A stretch of 64,000 bases of DNA from positions 62,001 to 126,000 of the forward strand of contig NZ_SNVJ01000011.1 in the NCBI RefSeq assembly GCF_009829925.1, in the 5' to 3' direction. Every line of letters starts with the position of its first letter. Position 1 is the stretch's first letter. The translations under genes were made by a program, and so were the position numbers. Of the stretch, positions 16,483-25,116 are shown in pieces. Origin of the DNA: Teichococcus coralli. Lineage in GTDB: Bacteria; Pseudomonadota; Alphaproteobacteria; Acetobacterales; Acetobacteraceae. The notes under the pieces are model-generated. The model ran no database searches, was not told the DNA's origin, and saw nothing but the letters and a program-made list of their open reading frames with translations.

Positions 16483-17807
16483 GCGGCGGGCTTTCCGCCA
16501 CCGCCCGCATGGCGCTGCTGGCGCGGCTCTCGAAGCGCCGGGGCGGCGAGGCGCCGCGCCCGGAGGCCGGCAGCGCGCGCGACTTCGCCACCCTGCCGGG
16601 CATGCGCGACTTCGCCCTGCTCGGCACCGCGCTGGATTCGCTCGGGCTGGAAAGCCCCCTTTTCCAGCAGCATGACGGGCGGGCCGGCGCGCACAGCCGC
16701 ATCCGCGGGCGCGAGGTGGTGAACTTCGCCAGCTACGACTATCTCGGCCTGAACGGCGACCCGCGCGTGCAGGCCGCGGCCAAGGCGGCGATCGACCGGT
16801 ACGGCGTCTCGCCCTCCGGCGCGCGCATCACCGCCGGCGAGCGGGCGCTGCACCGCGAGCTGGAGGCGGCGCTGGCCGAATGGCACGGCGCCGAGGCGGC
16901 GCTGACCTTTGTTTCCGGCCACGCCACCAACGTCACCACCATCGGCCACATCATGGGCCCGCGCGACGTGGTGGTGCACGACGCGGCGATCCACAATTCC
17001 TGCACCGAGGGCATCCGCCTCTCCGGCGCCCGCCGCATCCCCTTCGCGCACAACGACCTCGCCGCCGCCGAGCGCGAGCTGGCCGGCGCCCGGCGCGGCG
17101 CCCAGCGCGCCCTGCTGCTGGTCGAGGGCCACTACAGCATGGACGGGGACAGCCCCGATCTCGCCCGCTGCGTCGCCATCGCCCGCCGGCACGACGCCTG
17201 GCTGATGGTGGACGAGGCGCACAGCCTGGGCGTGCTGGGCCGCGGCGGGCGCGGCGTGGCCGAGGCGCAGGGCGTGGACCCGGCGGGCGTCGACCTCTGG
17301 ATGGGCACCCTCTCCAAGACGCTGGCGGCCGGCGGCGGCTACATCGCGGCGCGGGCCGACGTGATCGACTGGCTGCGCCACACCGCGCCCGGCTCCGTCT
17401 ATTCCGTCGCGCTGGCCCCGCCGCTGGCCGCCGCCGCGCTGGAGGCGCTGCGCATCCTGCGCGCCGAGCCGGAGCGCGTGGCGCGCCTCGCCGCCAACGG
17501 CACCGGCCTGCGCGACCGGCTGAAGGCGCGCGGCTTCAACACCGGCGGCAGCCTGGGCGCCGCCATCGTGCCGGTGATCCTCGGCTCCTCGGTGCGCACC
17601 GCCAGGGTGGCCGCGGCGCTGCTGGAGCGCGGCGTCACCAGCCAGGTGGTGGTGTTTCCCGCCGTGCCCGAGCAGTCCGCCCGGCTGCGCTTCTTCGTCT
17701 CGGCCGAGCACACGCCGGAGGATCTCGACCGCGCCGCCGAGGCGCTGTCCGAGGCGGTGGCCGGCGCCGGCCGGGTGGAAAGCCTGCCGGCCGGCCTGGT
17801 GGGATAG
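16479..17807 (+). CDS. Alpha-oxoamine synthase (AONS/SPT-like, RkpG-like)
   Basis: This 442-aa PLP-dependent enzyme has fold-type I blocks SYDYLGL, GVSPSGAR, FVSGHATN and VDEAHSLGVLG, with the PLP lysine Lys280 in GTLSKTLAAGGG. Family members condense an acyl thioester with an amino acid and release CO2 (serine palmitoyltransferase, 8-amino-7-oxononanoate synthase). It begins with ATGA overlapping the PKS stop, and the PKS lacks a thioesterase, so the inferred role is to offload the PKS acyl chain onto an amino acid as a 3-keto long-chain base. An N-terminal extension of about 60 residues is unusual for AONS. No biotin genes are nearby, which argues against BioF. Amino-acid substrate unknown. 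Confidence 0.92.
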   Translation: MSGGLSATARMALLARLSKRRGGEAPRPEAGSARDFATLPGMRDFALLGTALDSLGLESPLFQQHDGRAGAHSRIRGREVVNFASYDYLGLNGDPRVQAAAKAAIDRYGVSPSGARITAGERALHRELEAALAEWHGAEAALTFVSGHATNVTTIGHIMGPRDVVVHDAAIHNSCTEGIRLSGARRIPFAHNDLAAAERELAGARRGAQRALLLVEGHYSMDGDSPDLARCVAIARRHDAWLMVDEAHSLGVLGRGGRGVAEAQGVDPAGVDLWMGTLSKTLAAGGGYIAARADVIDWLRHTAPGSVYSVALAPPLAAAALEALRILRAEPERVARLAANGTGLRDRLKARGFNTGGSLGAAIVPVILGSSVRTARVAAALLERGVTSQVVVFPAVPEQSARLRFFVSAEHTPEDLDRAAEALSEAVAGAGRVESLPAGLVG

Positions 17808-17813
17808 CCCCGC

Positions 17814-18950
17814 TTGCCCGCGCCGGTGGAGGTCCGCCCCGTCGGCGGCGCGGCGGAGGCCGAGCTGTTCGTCCGCCTGCCGGCGCGGCTCGGCGGGGCC
17901 GCCGCCGGCTGGTCGGTGCCGCTCTTCGCCGATACCCGCCGCATCTTCGATCCCGGCTTCAACGCCGCCCTGGCCGAATGGTCGGTGCCGCGCTGGCTGG
18001 CCTTCCGAGACGGCCGCCCCGTCGGGCGCATCGCCGCCGCCTGGCCGCGCGACGGGGTGGCGAGCCAGGGCATCGGCGGCTTCGGCTTCCTGGCGCTGGA
18101 GCGGGAGCCGGCGGTGCTGGCGGCGCTGCTCGGCGCCGCCCGGCGCTGGCTGGCGGAGCGCGGCGCCACGCGGATGCGCGGGCCGCTCTCCTTCACCATC
18201 AACCACGAGGCCGGCGCGCTGGTGGAGGGCGGCACCCTGCCCATGCCACGCATGCCGCGCAACCCGCCCTGGCTGCCGCCCATGCTGGATGCCGCCGGGC
18301 TGGCGCGCGAGATGGACCTGCTGGCCTGCACCCTCGACCTCGCCGAGGAGGCCCACCGGCCGCGCTTCGCCGCCCTGCTGGCGCGCTGGCCCGGCCGCTC
18401 GGAGCTGCGCGTCCGCCGCCTGCGGCCTGGCCGGCTGAGCGAGGAGGTCGGCCTGATGCGCGACCTGTTCAACGACGCCTGGGCGGAGAACTGGGGCGCC
18501 CTGCCCGTCTCGGCGGCCGAGGCGGCCACCATGGCGCGGCTGCTGCGGCCGCTGCTGCTGCGCGGCGCCGTGTTCTTCGCGGAATGGCGCGGCGAGCCGA
18601 TCGGCGTCGCCTCGCTGATCCCCAACATCGAGCCCGCCGCCGCACGGCTGGACGGCCGGCTGCTGCCCTGGGGCTGGGCGCGGATGCTGCAGGCCCTGGC
18701 GGGCGGGGCGGCCAGCGCCCGCATGCCCATGCTCGGCATCCGCCGGGCCTGGCGGGGGCATCCGGTCTCCGCCTATGCCATGGGGGCGCTGCTGAGCGCG
18801 GCCATCGGCCATGCCGAGCGGCGCGGCTGGGCACAGGTGGAGGTTTCCTGGATCCTGGCCCACAACACGGCCATGCTGCAGGCCATGGCGCGCCTCCCCG
18901 CCCCGGTGAGCGGCCGCTGGCGGCTGTGGTCGGCCGGCCTCGGGCACTGA
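17814..18950 (+). CDS. GNAT-fold N-acyltransferase-like protein
   Basis: A 378-aa protein of the long, uncharacterised GNAT-like type (E. coli YghO is the remembered relative). Recognisable blocks are WSVPLFADTRRIFDP, FRDGRPVGRIAA, MRGPLSFTINHEAG and a C-terminal acetyltransferase-like core (EVSWILAHNTAM). It begins 6 bp after the oxoamine synthase; the TTG at 17814 or GTG at 17826 could start it. Because a GNAT-type protein is, as I recall, the ceramide-forming N-acyltransferase of Caulobacter, an N-acylation of the amine made by the upstream enzyme is a reasonable hypothesis. No experiment or alignment supports this here. No membrane segment or signal is seen. Confidence 0.8.
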   Translation: MPAPVEVRPVGGAAEAELFVRLPARLGGAAAGWSVPLFADTRRIFDPGFNAALAEWSVPRWLAFRDGRPVGRIAAAWPRDGVASQGIGGFGFLALEREPAVLAALLGAARRWLAERGATRMRGPLSFTINHEAGALVEGGTLPMPRMPRNPPWLPPMLDAAGLAREMDLLACTLDLAEEAHRPRFAALLARWPGRSELRVRRLRPGRLSEEVGLMRDLFNDAWAENWGALPVSAAEAATMARLLRPLLLRGAVFFAEWRGEPIGVASLIPNIEPAAARLDGRLLPWGWARMLQALAGGAASARMPMLGIRRAWRGHPVSAYAMGALLSAAIGHAERRGWAQVEVSWILAHNTAMLQAMARLPAPVSGRWRLWSAGLGH

Positions 18951-19168
18951 CGCGCTCCCCCCGCCCTCCGGGGTGAGGGGAGGCCGGGGGAGCGACCTCC
19001 AGGCCCCCCCCTCCCCTCGCCGGCTTCCGGCCCCCCGGTAGGCGGGGATGCGGGGAGACCTCACCACCGGAGAAATTTTTTACCATCCTGCAAGCCGCGC
19101 TCTGCCAGACTGCGGGAAGGGGCCGGATTTGACAGGACGCATGCCGGCCGCTTTGAACGAAAGGCACG

Positions 19169-20455
19169 ATGTCGGCCCAAGAACCTACGGCAGCAAAACG
19201 CTTCCTCTTCCTGCAGGGGCCGATTTCCCCCTTCTTCCCCCGGCTCGGCGCCGGGCTGCGGGAGCTGGGCCACGCCGTCCACCGCATCAACCTCAACCTG
19301 GGCGACCGCCTGTTCTGGCAAGGCCCCGGCGCGGTGGATTTCCGCGGCCGCCCCGCCGAATGGCCGGCCTTCATCGCCGGTTTCCTGGATCGGCACGCCA
19401 TCACCGACATGGTCCTGCTCGGCGAGCAGCGCGCGTACAACAAGGTCGCCATCGCCGCCGCCGAGGCCCGCGGCGTGCGCGTGGCGGTGACCGACTTCGG
19501 CTACATCCGCCCGGACTGGATCGTGCTGGAGCGCGACGGCATGAACGCCGCCAGCCGCTTCACCCGCGACCCGGCCGAAATCATCCGCCTGGGCGCGCGC
19601 CTCCCCCCGCCCGAGCTGGCCACGAAATACCGCGACAGCTTTCCCGCGCAGGCGCGGTGGGACATCCTCTACCACCTCGCCAGCCTGCTGCCCTGGCCCT
19701 TCCCGCACTATGCCAGCCACCAGCTCTACAACCCCATCCCGGTCTATCTCGGCATGGCCTGGCGGCTGCTGCGGCGGGGCGCCGCCAACCGCCGCGCCGA
19801 GACGATCCTGCGGGAGCGGATGGGCACCGGCCCCCTCTTCCTGATGGCCATGCAGATGGAGACCGACTTCTCCATCCGCGCCTATTCCAAGTATCGCGAC
19901 CTCGACAGCGCGCTGCGCGAGGTGGCGCAGAGCTTCGCCGCCCATGCGCCGGCCGACGCCCACCTGCTGGTGAAGGTGCATCCGCTGGACCCCGGGCTGA
20001 AGAACTGGAAGCGCCGCAGCCAGCGCATCGCCCGCGAGTTCGGGCTGCAAGGGCGGATGCACTATCTCGGCGGCGGCAACCTGGGCGCCATCGTCGAGGA
20101 GGTGCAGGGCACGGTCACCGTGAACAGCACGGTGGGGCTGCGCTCCATCCTCGACCAGAAGCCCACCTTCGCGCTGGGCGAGGCGCTCTACCGCATCCCC
20201 GGCCTGGTCTTCTCCGGCCCGCTGGACCGCTTCTGGACCGAGGCGACGCCGCCCGACCCGGCGCTGCGCGAGGGCTTCCTGCGCTGCATCGCGCACATGC
20301 TGCACATCCGCGGCACCTATTACGGCCAGCCCGGGCTGGACGCGGCCGTGCAGGCGGCGGTGCGGCGGCTGCATCTCGGCCTGCTGAACCAGCCCGACCC
20401 GGCGCTGCCCCTGGCACCGCTGCCGGAGCCCGCCGGCAGCGGCGCGGGCGGCTGA
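19169..20455 (+). CDS. KpsS/RkpJ-like capsular polysaccharide protein
   Basis: A 428-aa protein of the KpsS/LipB capsule family. It opens with FLFLQGPISPFFPRLG, with DFGYIRPDWIVLERDG and LVKVHPLDPGLKNW in the middle and TVTVNSTVGLRSILDQKPT in the C-terminal part, all typical of these Kdo-transferase-like proteins. In group 2 capsules KpsS places the first Kdo on a lipid anchor; RkpJ is the rhizobial counterpart in K-antigen synthesis. No signal peptide, as expected for a cytosolic membrane-associated enzyme. It lies 218 bp after the GNAT gene, same strand, so it may have its own promoter. This gene is the main reason to read the PKS locus as making a capsule lipid anchor. Confidence 0.88.
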   Translation: MSAQEPTAAKRFLFLQGPISPFFPRLGAGLRELGHAVHRINLNLGDRLFWQGPGAVDFRGRPAEWPAFIAGFLDRHAITDMVLLGEQRAYNKVAIAAAEARGVRVAVTDFGYIRPDWIVLERDGMNAASRFTRDPAEIIRLGARLPPPELATKYRDSFPAQARWDILYHLASLLPWPFPHYASHQLYNPIPVYLGMAWRLLRRGAANRRAETILRERMGTGPLFLMAMQMETDFSIRAYSKYRDLDSALREVAQSFAAHAPADAHLLVKVHPLDPGLKNWKRRSQRIAREFGLQGRMHYLGGGNLGAIVEEVQGTVTVNSTVGLRSILDQKPTFALGEALYRIPGLVFSGPLDRFWTEATPPDPALREGFLRCIAHMLHIRGTYYGQPGLDAAVQAAVRRLHLGLLNQPDPALPLAPLPEPAGSGAGG

Positions 20456-20566
20456 GGCCGGCAGGCCCCGGCTCCCGCGCGGCGGATTACAGCGCCGCAA
20501 CCTCTTCGCCGCCCTGGCGTTGCCCCGGCCATGGCGCGGCACGGCCGCTTCCGCTCCGCCGGGGGG

Positions 20567-21550
20567 ATGATGCGACTGAAGTTGGGAGGCTGCCGCGGCC
20601 GGGCGCTGCTCGCCCTGCCCGTGCTGGCGGGCTGCAGCGGCGCGCAATCCGCGCTCGACCCCGCCGGCTTCGAGGCCGATGCGGTCGCCCGCCTGTTCTG
20701 GATCATGCTGGGCGCCGCCGCCCTGCTCTGGGTGGCGGTGCTGGGGCTGGCCCGCTACGCCGCGCGGCCGCGGCAGGAGCCCTGGCGGCACCGCAGCGCC
20801 GGGCGGCTGATCCTGTGGTGCGGCGCCATCGGCCCCACGCTGCTGCTCTGCGGGCTGCTGGTCCATTCCCTGCTGCTGATGCCGGCGCTGCGCGCGCCCG
20901 GCGGCCCCTTGCGCGTGGAGGTGCAGGGCGAGCAGTTCTGGTGGCGAGTGCGCTACCACCCGCCGGGCGGCGGCCCGCCGGTGGAAAGCGCCAACGCGCT
21001 GCGCCTGCCGGTCGGCCAGCGGGTGGAGCTGCGCCTCACCAGCCCGGACGTGATCCATTCCTTCTGGGTGCCCGCCCTGGCCGGCAAGATGGACATGATC
21101 CCCGGCCGCACCAACCGCCTGGTGCTGGAGCCTTCCCGCACCGGCCTCTTCCGCGGCGCCTGCGCCGAGTTCTGCGGCGCCTCGCACGCCCTGATGGCCT
21201 TCACCGTGGAGGTCATGGAGCCCGCGGCCTTCCAGCGCTGGCTGGCGGAGGAGGGCCGCCCGGCCGCGGCGCCGGCCGGGGAGGGCGCGGCGCTGTTCCT
21301 GAAGAACGGCTGCGGCGCCTGCCACACGGTGCGCGGCACGCCGGCGGCGGGGCGCGTCGGGCCGGACCTGACGCATCTCGCCAGCCGCCCGACGCTGGGC
21401 GCCGGCATCCTGGACAACACCCGGGCGAACCGCGAGCACTTCATCACCCATCCCCGCGAGATCAAGCCATCCGCGCTGATGCCGGGCTTCGGCATGCTGC
21501 CGGAGGGGGAGATCGCCGCGATCGCGGCCTGGCTGGGAAGGCTGCAATGA
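20567..21550 (+). CDS. ctaC: Cytochrome c oxidase subunit II with fused cytochrome c
   Basis: This 327-aa lipoprotein-type subunit II of a caa3 oxidase starts at ATG 20567. It has a lipobox LAGC, two transmembrane helices (roughly 40-65 and 80-105) and a cupredoxin domain whose CuA site is Cys199, Cys203, His207 and Met210 (CAEFCGASHALM). A C-terminal class I cytochrome c carries CGACH at 249-253 with a distal Met in MPGFGM. It accepts electrons on the periplasmic face and passes them to subunit I. An earlier ATG at 20531 would bury the lipobox and is disfavoured. It overlaps the next gene by 4 bp (ATGA). Confidence 0.94.
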   Translation: MMRLKLGGCRGRALLALPVLAGCSGAQSALDPAGFEADAVARLFWIMLGAAALLWVAVLGLARYAARPRQEPWRHRSAGRLILWCGAIGPTLLLCGLLVHSLLLMPALRAPGGPLRVEVQGEQFWWRVRYHPPGGGPPVESANALRLPVGQRVELRLTSPDVIHSFWVPALAGKMDMIPGRTNRLVLEPSRTGLFRGACAEFCGASHALMAFTVEVMEPAAFQRWLAEEGRPAAAPAGEGAALFLKNGCGACHTVRGTPAAGRVGPDLTHLASRPTLGAGILDNTRANREHFITHPREIKPSALMPGFGMLPEGEIAAIAAWLGRLQ

Positions 21551-24093
21551 GCGACGAGACGACGACGCGGCACGACGGGGCCGACCGGGCGCGGCAGGAA
21601 GCGCAGCAGCGGCGGCTGGACGCCGCCTGGGAAACGCCGAAGGGCTGGCGCTACTGGTCGGCGGTGAACAACACCGAGGTGGGCGTCTGGTACACCGCCA
21701 CCTCCTTCCTGTTCTTCCTCTTCGCCGGCGCGCTGGCGCTGCTGATGCGCGCCCAGCTCGCCGTGCCGGACAACGGGCTGGTCTCCGCCCCGCTCTACAA
21801 CCAGGCCTTCACCCTGCACGGCACGGCGATGATGTTCCTCTTCGCCGTGCCGATCTTCGAGGCGGTCGCGATCCTGCTGCTGCCCACCATGCTGGCGGCG
21901 CGCGACCTGCCTTTCCCGCGCCTCTCGGCCTATGGCTACTGGTGCTTCCTGATCGGCGGCATCTTCGTCTGCGGCTCGATCTTCTTCAACGCGGCGCCGG
22001 ATGCCGGCTGGTTCATGTACCCGCCGCTGACCACCGACACGCGCATCACCGGCATCGGCGCCGACGTCTGGCTGCTCGGCCTTTCCTTTATCGAGGTCGC
22101 CTCCATCGCCGCGGCGGTGGAGCTGATCGTCGGCGTGCTGAAGTGCCGGCCGCCGGGCATGCGGATCAACACCATCCCGCTCTACTGCTGGTACGTGCTG
22201 ATCGTGGCGGGGATGATCCTGTTCGCCTTCCCGCCGCTGATCGCCGGCGACATCCTGTTCGAGCTGGAGCGGCTGGCGGGCTGGCCCTTCTTCGACCCCA
22301 AGCGCGGCGGCGACCCCGTGCTGTGGCAGCACCTGTTCTGGATCTTCGGCCACCCCGAGGTCTACATCGTCTTCCTGCCCTCGATCGCGCTGCTGGCGAT
22401 GATCATCCCGACCTTCGCGCGGCGGCCGATCGTCGGCTATTCCTGGATCGTGCTGGCCGCCGTGGGCACCGGCTTCCTCAGCTTCGGGCTGTGGGTGCAC
22501 CACATGTTCACCATCGGCCTGCCCGCCATCTCGATCGGCTTCTTCTCCGCCGCCTCCACCGCCGTCGCCATCCCCACGGGCGTGCAGATCTTCGTCTTCA
22601 TCGCCACCATGCTGGCCGGGCGCGTGACCGCCTCCACGCCGATGCTGTTCGCCGCCGGTTCGCTCGCCATCTTCGTCGTCGGCGGGCTGACCGGCGTGAT
22701 GGTAGCGATCGCGCCCTTCGACTGGCAGGCGCATGACAGCTACTTCGTCGTCGCCCACCTGCACTACGTGCTGATCGGCGGCATGCTGCTGCCGCTCTTC
22801 GCCGGCGCCTACTACTATTTTCCGCTGATGACGGCGCGCAAGCTTTCCGACCGGCTGGCGCGCTGGGTGTTCTGGCTGATGTTCGCCGGCTTCAACATCG
22901 CCTTCCTGCCGATGCATCTCAGCGGGCTGCGCGGCATGCCGCGGCGCATCTTCACCTATCCCGGCGGCATGGGGCTCGACTGGCTCAACCTGGCCTCGTC
23001 GGCGGGCGCGGCGATCTTCGCGGCCGGCGTGCTGCTCTTCACCTGGGACGCCGCCTGGGGCTGGCGCCGGCGCGCCAACGCGGAGCGCAACCCCTGGGGC
23101 GCCGGCACGCTGGAATGGCTGAACCCGCTGCCGCAGCCGAGCTGCGGCGTGCGCAGCGTGCCCGGCATCGCCTCCCGCTATCCGCTGTGGGACGACCCCG
23201 ACCTGCCGCGCCGGGTGGACGAGGGCCGCGAATACCTCCCCGATGCCGAGGAGGGGCTGCGCGAGACGCTGGTCACCTCGGTGCTGGACGCCGGGCCGAT
23301 CCAGTGCCTGCGCGTGCCCGGCCCCAGCTTCCTGCCGATGGTCGCGGCGATCCTGACCGGCGCGGTCTTCATCCTCACCACCTTCCATCTCTACTGGAGC
23401 GGGCTGGTCTTCGGCGTGGCGGCGCTCTTCGCCATCCTCGCCTGGCTTTGGACCGGCACCGCCATGGTGCCGGAGAAGCAGGCCAAGGATGTCGGCCACG
23501 GCACCCGCCTGCCGCTCTACAGCTCCGGCCCGCACTCGGTCGGCTGGTGGGCGATGTTCATCACCATGACCGGCGACATGACGGCCTTCGCCAGCCTTCT
23601 CTTCGCCTATTTCTACTACTGGACCATCCTGCCGGTGTTTCCGCCGCTGGATGCCGCGGGCGCTCCGCTCGGCCCCGGCCTGCTCTGGCCCGGGCTGGCC
23701 CTGGCGGCGAGCCTCTCCGCCTGGGGGCTGATGCTCTGGGCGCGCCGGCAGAACGCCGCCGGGCGCGCGGGCGGCCTGCGGCTCGGCCTGCTGCTCTCCG
23801 CCCTGCTGGCCGCCGGCAGCGCGGCGGCGATGCTGATGGGCCCCTGGCAGGCCGGCCTGCAGCCGGAGACGCATTCCTATCCCGCCGCCGTCTGGGTGCT
23901 GCTGCTCTGGGCGGCGGCGCACTATGCCGCCGGCATCGTCATGCAGCTCTACGCCGTCGCCCGCAGCCTGGCGGGCAAGCTGACGCGCGAGCACGACATC
24001 GATATCCAGAACATCGTGCTCTACTGGCATTTCGCCGCCATCACCGGCCACGTCACGCTCGCCACCGTGGCGCTGTTCCCGCTGCTCGCGTGA
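21547..24093 (+). CDS. ctaD: Fused cytochrome c oxidase subunits I and III
   Basis: This 848-aa fusion has subunit I from about residue 30 to 560. His269 in GHPEVY (with cross-linking Tyr273), His318 and His319 are CuB ligands, and His404 and His406 (AHLHY) serve heme a3 and heme a. The glutamate of GHPEVY marks an A1-type proton path. From about residue 640 a subunit III-like segment (SSGPHSVGWWAMFI...) adds the remaining helices. Such I+III fusions are known in caa3 oxidases. Catalysis is reduction of O2 to water coupled to proton pumping across the inner membrane. It starts inside the ctaC stop and is followed 10 bp later by a small membrane subunit. Confidence 0.94.
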   Translation: MSDETTTRHDGADRARQEAQQRRLDAAWETPKGWRYWSAVNNTEVGVWYTATSFLFFLFAGALALLMRAQLAVPDNGLVSAPLYNQAFTLHGTAMMFLFAVPIFEAVAILLLPTMLAARDLPFPRLSAYGYWCFLIGGIFVCGSIFFNAAPDAGWFMYPPLTTDTRITGIGADVWLLGLSFIEVASIAAAVELIVGVLKCRPPGMRINTIPLYCWYVLIVAGMILFAFPPLIAGDILFELERLAGWPFFDPKRGGDPVLWQHLFWIFGHPEVYIVFLPSIALLAMIIPTFARRPIVGYSWIVLAAVGTGFLSFGLWVHHMFTIGLPAISIGFFSAASTAVAIPTGVQIFVFIATMLAGRVTASTPMLFAAGSLAIFVVGGLTGVMVAIAPFDWQAHDSYFVVAHLHYVLIGGMLLPLFAGAYYYFPLMTARKLSDRLARWVFWLMFAGFNIAFLPMHLSGLRGMPRRIFTYPGGMGLDWLNLASSAGAAIFAAGVLLFTWDAAWGWRRRANAERNPWGAGTLEWLNPLPQPSCGVRSVPGIASRYPLWDDPDLPRRVDEGREYLPDAEEGLRETLVTSVLDAGPIQCLRVPGPSFLPMVAAILTGAVFILTTFHLYWSGLVFGVAALFAILAWLWTGTAMVPEKQAKDVGHGTRLPLYSSGPHSVGWWAMFITMTGDMTAFASLLFAYFYYWTILPVFPPLDAAGAPLGPGLLWPGLALAASLSAWGLMLWARRQNAAGRAGGLRLGLLLSALLAAGSAAAMLMGPWQAGLQPETHSYPAAVWVLLLWAAAHYAAGIVMQLYAVARSLAGKLTREHDIDIQNIVLYWHFAAITGHVTLATVALFPLLA

Positions 24094-24103
24094 GGAAGCG
24101 GCC

Positions 24104-24481
24104 ATGCTGATCTACAACCGCAAGCACGCCGACCTCTGGACCCTGCTGGCGCCGCCGGCGATCTGGGCCATCCATTTCCTGGTCTGCTACGCCGCCGCCG
24201 CCATCGCCTGCGCCAAGGCGGAGGACATCTTCGCCGGCCTGGGCGGGCTGCGCATCCTCATCCTGGTCGTCACCCTGCTGGCGCTGGCGCTGATCGCCGT
24301 CGCCGGGCTGCAGGCGCGGCGCCATTGGGGCTTCGGCACCGACGACCCGCCCTACGAGCAGCCGACCGCCGACGTCCGGCAGCACTTCCTCGGCTACGCC
24401 ACGCTGCTGCTTTGCGCCCTCAGCTTCGTCAGCGTCGTCTTCGTCGCGCTGCCGGCGCTGACCATCGCGGATTGCCGCTGA
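24104..24481 (+). CDS. Small membrane protein of the oxidase operon
   Basis: A 125-aa protein with three predicted transmembrane helices (about 18-38, 48-68 and 92-115) and no cofactor motif. It opens MLIYNRKHADLWTLLAPP. It sits between the fused oxidase subunit and CtaG, and its stop overlaps the CtaG start by one base, so translational coupling is likely. Position suggests a subunit IV-like or assembly role in the caa3 complex, but I do not recognise a characterised family. Confidence 0.8.
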   Translation: MLIYNRKHADLWTLLAPPAIWAIHFLVCYAAAAIACAKAEDIFAGLGGLRILILVVTLLALALIAVAGLQARRHWGFGTDDPPYEQPTADVRQHFLGYATLLLCALSFVSVVFVALPALTIADCR

Positions 24482-25116
24482 TGGGCCGGGGCCTCGCCTC
24501 CCCCGCCCTGCCGCTCGCGGCCCTGGTGCTGGCGCTGGCCTGGGGCGGGCCGCTGCTGCTGGTCTTCGACCGCTCCTTCACCGGGCACATGGTGATGCAC
24601 ATGGGCGTGGTGGCGCTGGCCGCGCCGCTGCTCGCCATCGCCCTCGGCGGCACCCGGCTCGACCCGACGCGGCGGTTCCCCCAGCTGCTCGGCCCGGTGG
24701 TCGCCTCCGGGCTGGAGTTCATCGCCATCTGGGGCTGGCACGCGCCGGCGCCGCACCAGGCGGCGCGCGGCGCCTTTCCCATGCTGGTGCTGGAGCAGGG
24801 CAGCTTCCTGCTCGCCGCGCTGCTGGTCTGGCTGTCCTGCCTCGGCGCCGGCGCGGCCGACCGCCGCCCGCGCCAGGCCGCCGGCATCGTCGGCCTGCTG
24901 CTGACCTCGATGCACATGACCCTGCTGGGCGCGCTCATCGCCCTCGCTCCCCGCCCGCTCTACGACCACCCCGCCTGCCTCGGCCTGACGCAGCTGGAGG
25001 ACCAGTCGCTCGGCGGCGTGGTGATGCTGCTTGCCGGCGGCGGCGCCTACCTGGCCGGCGGGCTCTGGCTGGCGGCCCGGCTGCTGCGCGACCCCGCCGA
25101 GGAGGCCACCCGATGA
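24481..25116 (+). CDS. ctaG: CtaG-type (caa3_CtaG) cytochrome oxidase assembly protein
   Basis: A 211-aa multi-helix membrane protein with about six hydrophobic spans and family-typical histidine clusters (HMVMHMGVVALAAP near residues 35-48, WGWHAP, SMHMTLLGALI, YDHP). This caa3-type CtaG family is distinct from the copper chaperone CtaG/Cox11 and supports assembly of caa3 oxidase. The start at 24481 shares one base with the preceding stop, and the end overlaps the next gene by 4 bp, so it is inside a tight operon. Confidence 0.88.
   Translation: MGRGLASPALPLAALVLALAWGGPLLLVFDRSFTGHMVMHMGVVALAAPLLAIALGGTRLDPTRRFPQLLGPVVASGLEFIAIWGWHAPAPHQAARGAFPMLVLEQGSFLLAALLVWLSCLGAGAADRRPRQAAGIVGLLLTSMHMTLLGALIALAPRPLYDHPACLGLTQLEDQSLGGVVMLLAGGGAYLAGGLWLAARLLRDPAEEATR

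Noticed and set aside
16479..17807. Annotating the oxoamine synthase as BioF (biotin synthesis)
   Set aside because: No bio genes nearby, an N-terminal extension, and translational overlap with a PKS lacking a TE favour an acyl-offloading role.
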